A stretch of 64,000 nt of DNA from Lachnospira sp051879515. GTDB lineage: Bacteria; Bacillota; Clostridia; Lachnospirales; Lachnospiraceae. A model generated the notes under the pieces. It was not told where the DNA came from, made no database searches, and saw nothing but the letters and a program-made list of their open reading frames with translations. A program made the position numbers and the translations under genes. Positions 8,301-17,346 of this stretch are shown in pieces. Position 1 is the first letter of the stretch. Each line of letters begins with the position of its first letter. The stretch is taken from positions 14,178-78,177 of the forward strand of contig JBJEME010000033.1 in NCBI GenBank assembly GCA_051879515.1, written 5' to 3'.

Positions 8301-9685
8301 ATCCATCTCCATCCGGCAAGGTATTTATTTTTTAACTGGCTGCCATTTAACTTGCCCCAGCCTAAAGTAAAACCATCTACGCAGACAAGTACCCAGCCGT
8401 TTGAAAGCTTGTCCTCCCATTCAGGCAAATCAATGGTTTCACCCTTCAAATATTTATAAATCCGTTCATCTGTTGCTGAAAGACTTACACAATTATCATA
8501 TTGCTCCATTGAAAGAGCCATTGCAAAGGCCTGGCTTGGTTCAAATCTGTTTTTCTTAATCTCACCAAGCAAAAGACCGTTTCTTACAATTCTAAGACCT
8601 TTTTCATCCTTCATATAAGGCGAAATAAGATACACTCTTGAATCTCTTATATCAATATAGTCCTTATCAACAGGAAATGCAGTATGTGTAAGGAAATCCT
8701 TTAACTCATCCGGAAGCTTCTGCTTAAAAGGTGCTCTTTTTGCATTATAAGAATTGTCCGTGCCGGAATTATTATCCTTCTCAAGCAAAGCAACAAAATG
8801 CCCTTCTCCCTGCATCTTATGAGGAAATATTCTCACACATTTATCAAGATTATGGGTACCGTCCGGATCCTGTGACACCAGGCCTTTTGAAAAGCCCTCG
8901 AAAGGTTTGATATCAATAAGGTGCATTTCCGGTCTTTCTTTTAGCAGATGCATAATTGTACCCTCATCTTCAAGTGTGGAAAATGTACATGTAGAATAAA
9001 GCATCTTTCCTCCCGGTTTAAGCATATCTGCACCGTTAATTATAATACTTTTCTGAATTTGTGAGTAAACTTTTGGTCCGGATTTCTCCCATGATTTAAT
9101 TAGCTTATTATCTTTTCTGAACATTCCTTCTCCTGAGCATGGAGCATCTATGAGTATCTTATCGAAAAATTCAAAAAATCTGTCTGAAATCTTCGCAGGG
9201 TCTTCATTTAACAGACACATCCCACTAACACCGGACACCTCAACGTTTTTAAGTAAAGCCTTTGCCCTTGAATTACTTATATCATTGGTAATAAGTAGAC
9301 CTGTTGAATTAAGTTTTGATGCCAGCTCTGTTGATTTCCCACCGGGAGCAGCGCACATGTCAAACACCACATCCCCCTCTTCAATTGGAAGAACATTGGC
9401 GGGAGTCATGGCACTTGGCTCCTGAATATAATAAAGGCCAGCAAAATAATAAGGATGCTTTGCTGCTTTCACATCCTCTTCGTAATAAAATCCATTCTCA
9501 ATCCAAGGTATTGGTTTTATATCAAACGGACAAATCTTCACAAAATCTTCAGTAGAAATCTTTAGATTATTAACTCGCAATCCATATAATCTTTTCTCAT
9601 TAAAGCTTAAAAGATAATCATCAAATTCATCCTTAAGCAGTTCTTTCATCGAAGCAAGATATTTATCAGGTAAATTCACTTTCAT
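8297..9685 (-). CDS. RsmF/NSUN-type RNA cytosine-5 methyltransferase
   Basis: SAM-dependent m5C methyltransferase acting on RNA, most like RsmF/YebU. The 462-residue protein has a Rossmann SAM site (VVFDMCAAPGGKSTELAS, residues about 107-122), the paired cysteines DAPCSGEGMFRKD (Cys183) and LYSTCTFS (Cys233) that hold and release the covalent intermediate, and a C-terminal domain typical of the RsmF subgroup. AAGGAG is only 2 nt from the ATG; a GTG two codons later (9679) is better spaced and could be the real start. Confidence 0.88.
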   Translation of the reverse strand: MKVNLPDKYLASMKELLKDEFDDYLLSFNEKRLYGLRVNNLKISTEDFVKICPFDIKPIPWIENGFYYEEDVKAAKHPYYFAGLYYIQEPSAMTPANVLPIEEGDVVFDMCAAPGGKSTELASKLNSTGLLITNDISNSRAKALLKNVEVSGVSGMCLLNEDPAKISDRFFEFFDKILIDAPCSGEGMFRKDNKLIKSWEKSGPKVYSQIQKSIIINGADMLKPGGKMLYSTCTFSTLEDEGTIMHLLKERPEMHLIDIKPFEGFSKGLVSQDPDGTHNLDKCVRIFPHKMQGEGHFVALLEKDNNSGTDNSYNAKRAPFKQKLPDELKDFLTHTAFPVDKDYIDIRDSRVYLISPYMKDEKGLRIVRNGLLLGEIKKNRFEPSQAFAMALSMEQYDNCVSLSATDERIYKYLKGETIDLPEWEDKLSNGWVLVCVDGFTLGWGKLNGSQLKNKYLAGWRWM

Positions 9686-9707
9686 TTCTCCTTATAAATA
9701 ATAATTC

Positions 9708-10511
9708 CTAATTTATTGTCTGTGCCCTGTAATCTTCAGCAATGATGTCAAGCTGTCTTGAGAATCGCTCAAGTTTATTTAAATCACCTTCACCGTAGAT
9801 TTCATAAAATTCATCCTGAATCTTAATTATCTCCTGCTTATTGGCTACTTTATAAAGATTCTGGATATTCTTTAATATTTCAGAAATAATATTTGATTTA
9901 ATTGTATTGTAAACATTGGCATCCACAATCTCATCATGAATTGAAGCCATCTCATTATCAAGGGTAATTAAAGCATCAGCGGCAGCAGTCAGTCTCTCTT
10001 TAATTCTTACAGGAATATTTCCATCATACTTATATTGCAGGGAATGCTCTATTATAGCCCAGAAATTCATTCCCAATGTACGTATCTGTATTTCAACCGG
10101 AATTTCTTTTGTTCCTCTTACGGTTTCAACGTTATATTTAACAATAACATGGTAACTCCTGTAACCGCTTTCTTTGGCATTCTTCACATAATCCTTCTCA
10201 CTTATAACAGTCATATCTTTTCTGTTTCTGATAAGTTCAACAACATTATAGATATCATCCGTAAACTGGCAGATAAGCCTTATTCCGGCAATATCAAACA
10301 GATTATCCTCTAATTTATCAATATCGATTCCACGTTTCTGTGTTTTCTCAATAATGCTTGATATTGACTTAACCCTTCCCAGCACCTGCTCAATAGGCGA
10401 ATATTGTCCTGCCTGATTATATTCTTTTATAATATGATTAAATTTGGTTGTAAGCTCCTGTACTGCCAAATCATAAGGCATAAGGATTTCTTTCCACATT
10501 TGAATTTCCAT
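9708..10511 (-). CDS. Small alarmone synthetase, RelQ/YjbM type
   Basis: Makes (p)ppGpp-type alarmones by moving pyrophosphate from ATP to GDP/GTP. The 267-residue protein has a RelA/SpoT synthetase domain only: NLFDIAGIRLICQF, AKESGYRSYHVIVKY and VEIQIRTLGMNFWAIIEHSLQYK; no hydrolase, TGS or ACT domain. The C-terminal 80 residues are helical and longer than in Bacillus YjbM (211 aa). The start at 10511 (MEIQMWKEI) has GGAG 6 nt upstream; the ATG 4 codons earlier does not. An extended -10 (TGATATAAT, minus strand, 10554-10562) lies just upstream. Confidence 0.85.
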   Translation of the reverse strand: MEIQMWKEILMPYDLAVQELTTKFNHIIKEYNQAGQYSPIEQVLGRVKSISSIIEKTQKRGIDIDKLEDNLFDIAGIRLICQFTDDIYNVVELIRNRKDMTVISEKDYVKNAKESGYRSYHVIVKYNVETVRGTKEIPVEIQIRTLGMNFWAIIEHSLQYKYDGNIPVRIKERLTAAADALITLDNEMASIHDEIVDANVYNTIKSNIISEILKNIQNLYKVANKQEIIKIQDEFYEIYGEGDLNKLERFSRQLDIIAEDYRAQTIN

Positions 10512-10641
10512 AGCATTCTCCATATTCTATTTCAGCTAAATTATATAGACACAATTATATCATAAATCTCTAGCAAAAACACTATTCTATACCGAAATTA
10601 TTTGACATACATTATATAAAGACATGTATGGTTAAGAAAAA

Positions 10642-11607
10642 ATGATAATATATATAATTATTTTCATTTTAATAATTACAATGCCACAGATTGCCTTTTC
10701 CGGAACCCTTAATGGTCTTAATCTGTGGGTTCTTAAGGTTCTTCCGGGATTATTCCCCGCATTCATTGTATCCTACTGTATTATCAGGCTTATCCCGAAA
10801 AATAATAAATATGGTATATTTTATATCATTTTAACAGGATTATTCTGTGGGTTTCCAGCCGGTGCAATAAGCTGCAGTGCCTATTGTCAGAAATTAATGG
10901 ATACTGATAATAAGCATTCATTATCATCATTAAAATATGATTTTCTTAATAATATTTTGTACTGTATAAATATATCAAGTCCTGCGTTTATTCTTAATTA
11001 CATCTATTACTACTGTCTTTCGGGCCAATGCCCTCTATTTTTGTTTTTAATTAATATATATCTTCCTGTTTTAGTCATGTTATTCTTACATTTTTATAAT
11101 TATAAAAGACAAATTGATGCAGTAATAAAGGCGGCTGATAATAAATATACATATTCAGAAACAGTAACAGATACCAGTCCTGAATTAACTGAAAACAAAA
11201 ATAGAGTTATATTGCCTTTGTTTGATGAAGGTCTGGACAAAGCAGTATCCCAGAGCTTAAAACTCGGCGGTTATATTGTATTCTATTCATGTGTTGCAGC
11301 ATTTGTCAGAAAATTATGTATCAATAGTAATCTTTTATTTGAAGTGATTAACGGTATATCTGTTGGAATCATTGAAATAACCAACGGTTTATCTGCTATA
11401 TGTCAGCTAAACATAAGCTATGAATTAAAATATATTATGATTATTATTATAAACAGCTTAGGAGGCTTATCAACACTTGCCCAGACAGCTTATATAATTT
11501 CTGGAACTAATTTAAGCATAAAAAAATACATATACCATAAAATAATTCTGACTGGTTTTACGTCATTATTATCATTATTTATGGTATATGTATTGCATGT
11601 TATATAA
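10642..11607 (+). CDS. ylbJ: YlbJ-like multi-pass membrane protein
   Basis: Resembles YlbJ, a sporulation-associated integral membrane protein with Gate/nucleoside-recognition-like halves. The 321-residue protein has about eight hydrophobic helices. The first half carries LPGLFPAFIVSYCII and FCGFPAGAISC (the family G-P-x-GA turn), and the second half carries LGGYIVFYSCVAAF and LGGLSTLAQTAYIISG. In Bacillus, ylbJ is near rsmD (ylbH) and coaD (ylbI), as here, although this copy is on the opposite strand. No strong ribosome binding site precedes the ATG; TTGACA at 10602-10607 is a candidate -35 without a convincing -10. Confidence 0.72.
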   Translation: MIIYIIIFILIITMPQIAFSGTLNGLNLWVLKVLPGLFPAFIVSYCIIRLIPKNNKYGIFYIILTGLFCGFPAGAISCSAYCQKLMDTDNKHSLSSLKYDFLNNILYCINISSPAFILNYIYYYCLSGQCPLFLFLINIYLPVLVMLFLHFYNYKRQIDAVIKAADNKYTYSETVTDTSPELTENKNRVILPLFDEGLDKAVSQSLKLGGYIVFYSCVAAFVRKLCINSNLLFEVINGISVGIIEITNGLSAICQLNISYELKYIMIIIINSLGGLSTLAQTAYIISGTNLSIKKYIYHKIILTGFTSLLSLFMVYVLHVI

Positions 11608-11615
11608 AAATCGTA

Positions 11616-12203
11616 TTATTCGGCTGCATTAGACTCAGACTCAGAATTATCAGCTGTTGATTCCTCATCTCCACCCTGAAGCTCTTTTCTGTTATTCTCT
11701 ACAACAGTGAGAACATTCTCCAAACCGTTGAGAAGTGAATTATATTTCTCCTTATTATCACGTATTGAATGCTCAATAATATACTGTAGCTTGGCAAGCA
11801 TGTCATCAGTGTATTCCATGGCAGACATACGGATTCCATTAGCTTCTTCTGTGGCTGTATCAAGAATATTCTGTGCTTTAAGCGTAGCCTGTTCTATAAG
11901 GCTGTTGGCCTGTGCATACGCTCTCTGCATAATCTCATGCTCATTGATAAGCTCGTCTGTTTTAATCTGGGCAGCATTAAGAATCTGATCTGCCTGCTGT
12001 TTTGCCTCACTGATAATAGCATCTCTGTTGCTTATTATTTTCTGGTATTTTTTAATTTCCTCAGGAGTTTTTAATCTGAGTTCAGCCAGCATATCCTCTA
12101 ACTGATCTTTGTTAACAATAATCTTATTATTAGATAATGGCTGATATTTACAATTATCAATATAACTTTCTATATCACAAATCAACTGTTCAATTCTACT
12201 CAT
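11616..12203 (-). CDS. Coiled-coil protein, DivIVA/ATPase-subunit-like
   Basis: The 195-residue protein is mostly helical: residues about 45-150 form an Ala/Glu/Lys-rich coiled coil (AKQQADQILNAAQIKTDELI, AQANSLIEQATLKAQ), with an acidic Ser/Glu-rich tail. Such proteins are often named V-ATPase subunit E/H-like or DivIVA-like, but no catalytic motif is present. GGAGAGG precedes the ATG. It lies 12 bp after coaD and converges with ylbJ (8-bp gap), so it probably ends the rsmD-coaD operon. Function unknown. Confidence 0.7.
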   Translation of the reverse strand: MSRIEQLICDIESYIDNCKYQPLSNNKIIVNKDQLEDMLAELRLKTPEEIKKYQKIISNRDAIISEAKQQADQILNAAQIKTDELINEHEIMQRAYAQANSLIEQATLKAQNILDTATEEANGIRMSAMEYTDDMLAKLQYIIEHSIRDNKEKYNSLLNGLENVLTVVENNRKELQGGDEESTADNSESESNAAE

Positions 12204-12215
12204 ATTAATCCTCTC

Positions 12216-12701
12216 CTATTTTTGTATATTATACTTTTCATAAACCTTTGGAACTACCTGCTCCGGAATAAACTTACTTATATCCCCGCCATACATTGCA
12301 ACTTCCTTTACAATACTTGAACTTAAATATGCATATTTAAGGCTTGTATTTAAAAACAATGTATCTATTTCCGGTGCTGCTACACGGTTAGTCTGCGACA
12401 TTGCAAGCTCATATTCAAAGTCTGTAACAGCCCTTAATCCCCTTATGATTGCCTGAACATCATTCTTCCTTGCAAAATCAACCAGTAATCCCGAGAAGCT
12501 TACCACCTCAACATTGGGAATATCTTTAGTAACTTCCTTTAACATATTAACACGTTCATCCACTGAAAACAATGGAGTTTTTGTATTGTTATTAAGAACA
12601 CCTACAATAAGATGATCTACCAGTCTAGATGAACGCTGGATAATATCAAGATGTCCCAACGTAACCGGATCAAAACTCCCCGGATAAATTGCTTTTCTCA
12701 T
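12216..12701 (-). CDS. coaD: Phosphopantetheine adenylyltransferase
   Basis: Transfers AMP from ATP to 4'-phosphopantetheine, the penultimate step of CoA synthesis. All family landmarks are present in 161 residues: AIYPGSFDPVTLGHLDII (nucleotidyltransferase HxGH-type motif near 4-21), IIRGLRAVTDFEYE, and the C-terminal YLSSSIVKEVA motif. The ATG overlaps the rsmD stop codon by one base (TAATG), indicating translational coupling. The other CoA gene in the window, coaE, is 37 kb away. Confidence 0.96.
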   Translation of the reverse strand: MRKAIYPGSFDPVTLGHLDIIQRSSRLVDHLIVGVLNNNTKTPLFSVDERVNMLKEVTKDIPNVEVVSFSGLLVDFARKNDVQAIIRGLRAVTDFEYELAMSQTNRVAAPEIDTLFLNTSLKYAYLSSSIVKEVAMYGGDISKFIPEQVVPKVYEKYNIQK

Positions 12702-13264
12702 TATTCTTCGCTTCCCTTCAGTCTCATAAATACATGCTTATTTGTTTTATAATTTTTAAATTTGTAAATTTCATATCCATAATCAGAAACATAGCTAAAA
12801 TCAGCATCCAGAGATTCTTCAGCAATAATAATGGAATACCCGTCAATTATTCCTGATTCCTTCAAAGAAAGAAGAACATCCCTTGAATAGTCATGGTTAT
12901 AAGGAGGATCCATATATACGATGTCAAAGACATCTTTGGATTTTAATCTGTTAATTGCTGATAATACATCCATTTCCATAACAACTGCGTTGTCAGATAA
13001 CTTTGTAAATGTGAGATTATCCTTTATACACTGACATGCAGCTTTTGAATTCTCAACAAACACGCATTTGCCTGCACCACGGCTTAACGCCTCGATTCCT
13101 ATTCCTCCACTGCCCGAATATAAATCAAGAAACTTAGAGCCTGCAATGTCACCCTGCAATATATTAAACAGAGTTTCTTTTATCTTATCGGTTGTAGGCC
13201 TTGTATCAAGCCCCGGAACAGTCTTTAAAGGAAGACTTCTTGCAACTCCGGCAATAACACGCAT
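12701..13264 (-). CDS. rsmD: 16S rRNA guanine-966 N2-methyltransferase
   Basis: Methylates G966 of 16S rRNA using SAM. The 187-residue protein begins MRVIAGVARSLPLKT and has RPTTDKIKETLFNIL, the SAM-binding FLDLYSGSGGIGIEALSRGA and the catalytic DIVYMDPPYN. The ATG at 13264 has AGGAGG 7 nt upstream; an alternative start 6 codons earlier overlaps this site. It forms an operon with coaD, as in Bacillus ylbH-ylbI. Confidence 0.95.
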   Translation of the reverse strand: MRVIAGVARSLPLKTVPGLDTRPTTDKIKETLFNILQGDIAGSKFLDLYSGSGGIGIEALSRGAGKCVFVENSKAACQCIKDNLTFTKLSDNAVVMEMDVLSAINRLKSKDVFDIVYMDPPYNHDYSRDVLLSLKESGIIDGYSIIIAEESLDADFSYVSDYGYEIYKFKNYKTNKHVFMRLKGSEE

Positions 13265-13296
13265 TATAATACCTCCTGACACTATTCAGTAATAAT

Positions 13297-14307
13297 TTAT
13301 TTCCAATTATTGACATCAGCTTCAATTCTCTTATCTCTTAGCATAAGCTCTTTTACTGCATCTGATGCAGACTTACCCTCAAACAAAACCTTGTTAACCT
13401 GTTCTACTATCGGCATCTCAACATTATATTTCTTGGATAAAGCAAGTGCAGCTTTTGCAGAGTAGACACCTTCAACAACCATGTTTACTTCCTTCATGGC
13501 TTCATCTTTAGTGTAACCTTTACCAATCAGAATTCCTGCACGTCTGTTGCGGCTGTGCATGCTGGCACAGGTTACAATAAGGTCACCAATTCCTGACAAA
13601 CCCGAAAAAGTATTTACATCTGCGCCCATAGCTGTACCAAGTCTTGAAATCTCAGCAATTCCTCTTGTTATAAGAGCTGCCTTGGTGTTATCTCCGTATC
13701 CAAGACCATCGGCAATACCAGCAGCAAGTGCAATAACATTTTTAAGTGAACCACCTAAGCATATGCCAAGCATATCAGGGCTGGTGTAAACCCTGAATAC
13801 ATCGCTCATAAATATATTCTGCAGATACTCAGCGTCCTCTTTCTTATGTGTACCAATAACACAGGTTGTAGGTATTCCTCTTCCAACCTCCTCTGCATGA
13901 CTTGGTCCGGATAATACGGCCACAACTGCCTGTGGTATTTCCTGCTCAATTACCTGGCAGAGAGTCATTAGAGTTTCCTCTTCTATTCCCTTTGCCACAT
14001 CAACAATGTACTGTCCTTTTTTTACATAAGGAGCGATTATCTTTGAGGTAGATCTGATATAAGGTGAAGCAACTGCAAGAACCAATACATCTGCCTCGCT
14101 GATTGTTTTTTCTGTATCAGCAGAAAATTCTATTGATTCAGGTAAAATAACTCCCGGAAGGCACCTCTTGCTTTCCCTTTCTTTATTAAGCTGTTCAATC
14201 TCATCAGAAATAACAGACCATACTCTTACCTGATGACCGTTATTATTTAATAAAATTGAAAGGCCAAGTCCCCAGCTTCCTGCACCTAATATGCCAATTT
14301 TAGCCAT
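13297..14307 (-). CDS. gpsA: NAD(P)H-dependent glycerol-3-phosphate dehydrogenase
   Basis: Reduces dihydroxyacetone phosphate to sn-glycerol 3-phosphate for phospholipid synthesis in the cytoplasm. The 336-residue protein has the N-terminal Rossmann motif ILGAGSWGLGLSILL (residues 4-18) and the C-terminal catalytic domain with SGPSHAEEV, GGSLKNVIALAAGIADGLGYGDNTKAALITRG and GLSGIGDLIVTC. GAGG precedes the ATG. It lies 24 bp downstream of plsY, so the substrate maker and the acyltransferase that uses it are co-transcribed. Confidence 0.96.
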   Translation of the reverse strand: MAKIGILGAGSWGLGLSILLNNNGHQVRVWSVISDEIEQLNKERESKRCLPGVILPESIEFSADTEKTISEADVLVLAVASPYIRSTSKIIAPYVKKGQYIVDVAKGIEEETLMTLCQVIEQEIPQAVVAVLSGPSHAEEVGRGIPTTCVIGTHKKEDAEYLQNIFMSDVFRVYTSPDMLGICLGGSLKNVIALAAGIADGLGYGDNTKAALITRGIAEISRLGTAMGADVNTFSGLSGIGDLIVTCASMHSRNRRAGILIGKGYTKDEAMKEVNMVVEGVYSAKAALALSKKYNVEMPIVEQVNKVLFEGKSASDAVKELMLRDKRIEADVNNWK

Positions 14308-14331
14308 AACAAAATCCTCTTTTCATGAAAT

Positions 14332-14997
14332 TTATATATTCTTCTTCTGACCTATCTTTCTTTCATTACCGGCAATAAGTCTTTCAATATTAGATTTATG
14401 GCGAAGTACTGCTAAACCTGAAAGAATAAATACTACCAGGATACCTTCAAGTAAGTTCATTCCCTCCAAAGGAAGCCATCCAATGGCACCCCATATGCAG
14501 AATTCAACCCAGAACAGAGTCATTCCTACAATTGAAGCTAATGAAACATACTTTGATAAATAAGCAACCAATGCAAATGTTGAAACTCCCAAAACTGTGA
14601 ATAAGAAACAATACTTTGGAAACAGACACAGACTGATAACAACACCAGATGATGCTGCAATACCTTTTCCACCTTTGAATTTTAAATAGAATGGAAAATT
14701 ATGTCCGAGAACAACACCTAATCCACCATATAACACAAATAACATTGCGCCACCTTCAAAGTGTGGAGCAACAAAAAAATAAATAATCAAAGCTGAAATC
14801 AGACTCTTAAGCATATCAAATACATAAGTAAGTATACCCGCTTTCTTGCCCAAAGTACGCATTACATTAGTAGTACCGGCATTGCCGCTGCCATAATCCC
14901 TGATATCAATTTTGTTTATTTTTCCAAGCCAGTATCCAGCCTGAATAAGTGAACCCAGCAGATATCCAATAACCAGGCATATTATTCTTCCCAACAT
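14332..14997 (-). CDS. plsY: Acyl-phosphate:glycerol-3-phosphate acyltransferase
   Basis: Membrane enzyme that acylates glycerol 3-phosphate at position 1 using acyl-phosphate made by PlsX. The 221-residue, five-to-six-helix protein has the three PlsY motifs: GSGNAGTTNVMRTLGKKAG (about 37-55), GHNFPFYLKFKGGKGIAASSGV (about 96-117) and the C-terminal LRHKSNIERLIAGNERK. Only 2 bp separate it from the der stop codon. plsX in this window lies 20 kb away in another operon. Confidence 0.96.
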   Translation of the reverse strand: MLGRIICLVIGYLLGSLIQAGYWLGKINKIDIRDYGSGNAGTTNVMRTLGKKAGILTYVFDMLKSLISALIIYFFVAPHFEGGAMLFVLYGGLGVVLGHNFPFYLKFKGGKGIAASSGVVISLCLFPKYCFLFTVLGVSTFALVAYLSKYVSLASIVGMTLFWVEFCIWGAIGWLPLEGMNLLEGILVVFILSGLAVLRHKSNIERLIAGNERKIGQKKNI

Positions 14998-14999
14998 TT

Positions 15000-16325
15000 T
15001 TAGTCTTTCTCCTTACGTTCTCTATTGATAAAATGAATTGCTGTTCCCCTGAAGCCAAAAGCCTCTCTTATACGATTCTCAATATATCTGGTATAAGAAA
15101 AATGTGTAAGCTCCTTATCATTAACAAACATTACAAATGTAGGAGGCTTAACAGAAACCTGTGTCATGTAATAAATCTTAAGTCTCTTTCCTTTATCTGA
15201 AGGAGGCTGCTTCATGGCAACTGCTTCTGTAAGTATCTCATTAAGAACACCTGTAGGAATTCTCATGGTCTGACTATCAATTATTGTATCAATAAGCTCA
15301 TAAATTTTATTTAATCTCTGCCCTGTCAATGCAGAGATAAATATTATTTCCGCATAAGGCATAAATGAAAGCGTATCCTTAATCTTATTGGTGAATTCAT
15401 ATATTGTCTTGTCGTTCTTCTTTATTGCATCCCATTTATTAACTGCAATGATAATTCCTTTGCCCCGTTCATGGGCAATTCCGGCAATCTTAGCGTCCTG
15501 CTCAGTTACACCCTCTTCTGCGTCTATGACAAGAATGGCAATATCCGCCCTTTCAACGGCAGAAACAGTCCTTATAATACTGTATCTTTCAAGATCTTCT
15601 TTGATTTTGGATTTCCTTCTAAGACCTGCAGTATCTATAAACACATATTCTTTCTTGTTATAGGTAACTGTTGTATCAATGGCATCCCTGGTTGTTCCGG
15701 CTATGTTAGAAACTATAACCCTGTTGTTACCGCAAAGCTTATTAATAATAGATGATTTACCAACATTGGGCTTACCGATTATGGCAACCTTAGGTCTTTC
15801 ATCCTCCTCTGAAGTATCTGCATTCTCAGGAAAATACTTTACGACCTCGTCAAGTAACTCACCAAATCCAAGCTTTGACACCGCAGAAATTGGCAACGGA
15901 TCTCCTATACCAAGATTATAAAACTCGTATACATCAGCCATATCCTTATCAAAGTTATCAACCTTGTTGACAACAAGAATAACAGGCTTATGAGACCTTC
16001 TTAGCATATCTGCGACCTTAGAATCAGAATCTACAAGACCCTGTCTGACATCAGTTATAAATATAATCACATCCGCTGTTTCAATGGCTATTTCTGCCTG
16101 TTCCCGCATCTGTGCAAGAATTATATCATTAGAATCAGGCTCTATACCACCTGTATCAATTAAAGTAAATGATTTATCAAGCCAGCTCACATCAGCATAA
16201 ATTCTGTCCCTTGTAACACCTGGTGTATCTTTAACAATAGATATCTGCTGACCGGCAAGATTATTAAATAAAGTAGATTTACCTACATTAGGTCTGCCTA
16301 CAATAGCTACTATCGGTTTACTCAT
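15000..16325 (-). CDS. der: Ribosome biogenesis GTPase Der (EngA)
   Basis: Tandem-GTPase needed for 50S subunit assembly. The 441-residue protein has two G domains, each with a P-loop (VGRPNVGKSTL near residue 8; IGKPNVGKSSI near 185), DTGGIE and DTAGLRR switch II motifs and NKVD/NKWD guanine-specificity motifs, then the C-terminal KH-like domain. The ATG at 16325 (MSKPIVAIVGRP) has GGAGGG 4 nt upstream; the longer frame adds 12 unsupported residues. First gene of a der-plsY-gpsA operon. Confidence 0.96.
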   Translation of the reverse strand: MSKPIVAIVGRPNVGKSTLFNNLAGQQISIVKDTPGVTRDRIYADVSWLDKSFTLIDTGGIEPDSNDIILAQMREQAEIAIETADVIIFITDVRQGLVDSDSKVADMLRRSHKPVILVVNKVDNFDKDMADVYEFYNLGIGDPLPISAVSKLGFGELLDEVVKYFPENADTSEEDERPKVAIIGKPNVGKSSIINKLCGNNRVIVSNIAGTTRDAIDTTVTYNKKEYVFIDTAGLRRKSKIKEDLERYSIIRTVSAVERADIAILVIDAEEGVTEQDAKIAGIAHERGKGIIIAVNKWDAIKKNDKTIYEFTNKIKDTLSFMPYAEIIFISALTGQRLNKIYELIDTIIDSQTMRIPTGVLNEILTEAVAMKQPPSDKGKRLKIYYMTQVSVKPPTFVMFVNDKELTHFSYTRYIENRIREAFGFRGTAIHFINRERKEKD

Positions 16326-16386
16326 TAAACCCTCCGAATTTAATAAAAAATTTATATGCACAATCTAATATATAATAACAGTTTCA

Positions 16387-16415
16387 TTGTTTTTTGTAAA
16401 GAGATATGCTATTAT
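16387..16415 (+). promoter_or_regulatory. Promoter for the 280-residue membrane protein gene
   Basis: TTGTTT (16387-16392), 17-bp spacer, TATTAT (16410-16415) preceded by TGC, an extended -10. It lies about 45 bp upstream of the ATG at 16461. Confidence 0.5.
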
Positions 16416-16460
16416 TGAAAGCGCTAAATATCTATAATATAAAGGGGTTTGAGTCTGATT

Positions 16461-17300
16461 ATGAGAAATAAATTTAAACATTTTATAATAATGATATTAT
16501 CAACAATTATATTTTCTGTGTCCTTTGTTACTGTTTCTGTTTATGCAAGTGATTACACAGAATACTCTTTTTCAGGCATTAATCTTAAAGTAAAGGTCCC
16601 AAACGAACTCATTGTTTTTACCAGACATACAACTAATAACAATGCCTACCTGGAGCTTATCGGTGCTTCTGATGCAGCATCATTAAGAACTATGATGGAG
16701 AAGAATAATATTTATCTTGAAGCCGTTGATGAAAATGCAACTTATGAAATTGCAATAATCGGACATGAAGTAAATGATGAATCAAAGAATTATTCAGAAT
16801 ATAACGAGGATGAATTAAACATACTATTTGATGATTATATTGAGAATCAGACCCAATTGTCTGAGTCCAATGAAGAGTTGACAGAACAAATCCGTAATGC
16901 TTCAATTGAAACAATTAACGGTATTCCTTTTTTTGTCACAGATTTATCCTCTGTTAATACTGCTCTTAACACAATATATGTCAAGAAATATCACTCAATT
17001 GTAAACGGTTATGAATATGATTTTGCCATACAGTCAAGAGCAATTGAGATAAACAGTACAATGACTGATAATTTGAATTATATACTTGAAAGTGCTGAAT
17101 ATGTAAAAGTTAAGAAATCATTGTTTGACAATGGAGTTTTTACTGAAATCTTTACTATAGTAATTACGGCAGCCATTCCTATAATAATCCTTATATTTGT
17201 TGTGTTTCTGCTTCAGCATTTTGGAAGGAAGAATCATAATAAATTAACATCAGAAGAAGCTAAACTAAGAGAAGAATATAACAAAACACATAACAATTAA
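16461..17300 (+). CDS. Secreted/membrane-anchored protein of unknown function
   Basis: The 279-residue protein starts with a Sec signal (MRNKFKHFIIMILSTIIFSVSFVTVSVYA), followed by an extracytoplasmic domain of about 190 residues and one membrane helix (about 233-257, FTIVITAAIPIIILIFVVFLL), then a charged 25-residue cytoplasmic tail. The outer domain has an alternating strand pattern similar to proteins that start with 'YSFSGINLKVKVP', but I do not recognise a named family. ATG 16461 is preferred; a TTG 4 codons earlier is too close to AAAGGGG. It is divergent from der and convergent with pgeF. Confidence 0.65.
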   Translation: MRNKFKHFIIMILSTIIFSVSFVTVSVYASDYTEYSFSGINLKVKVPNELIVFTRHTTNNNAYLELIGASDAASLRTMMEKNNIYLEAVDENATYEIAIIGHEVNDESKNYSEYNEDELNILFDDYIENQTQLSESNEELTEQIRNASIETINGIPFFVTDLSSVNTALNTIYVKKYHSIVNGYEYDFAIQSRAIEINSTMTDNLNYILESAEYVKVKKSLFDNGVFTEIFTIVITAAIPIIILIFVVFLLQHFGRKNHNKLTSEEAKLREEYNKTHNN

Positions 17301-17304
17301 TAAT

Positions 17305-17345
17305 ATTAACGCTGCAGTATCATTATCAGATATTGCAGCGTTAAT
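17305..17345. terminator. Bidirectional terminator hairpin
   Basis: A 17-bp nearly perfect stem (17305-17321 with 17329-17345, core AACGCTGCA/TGCAGCGTT) lies between two convergent genes, with TTTTAT on the plus side and A-rich sequence before the stem for the minus direction. Confidence 0.8.
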
Positions 17346-17346
17346 G

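Noticed and set aside
10602..10630. TTGACA-N17-TGTATG as a ylbJ promoter
   Set aside because: It would leave only a few bases before the ATG and no ribosome binding site, so it was not listed.
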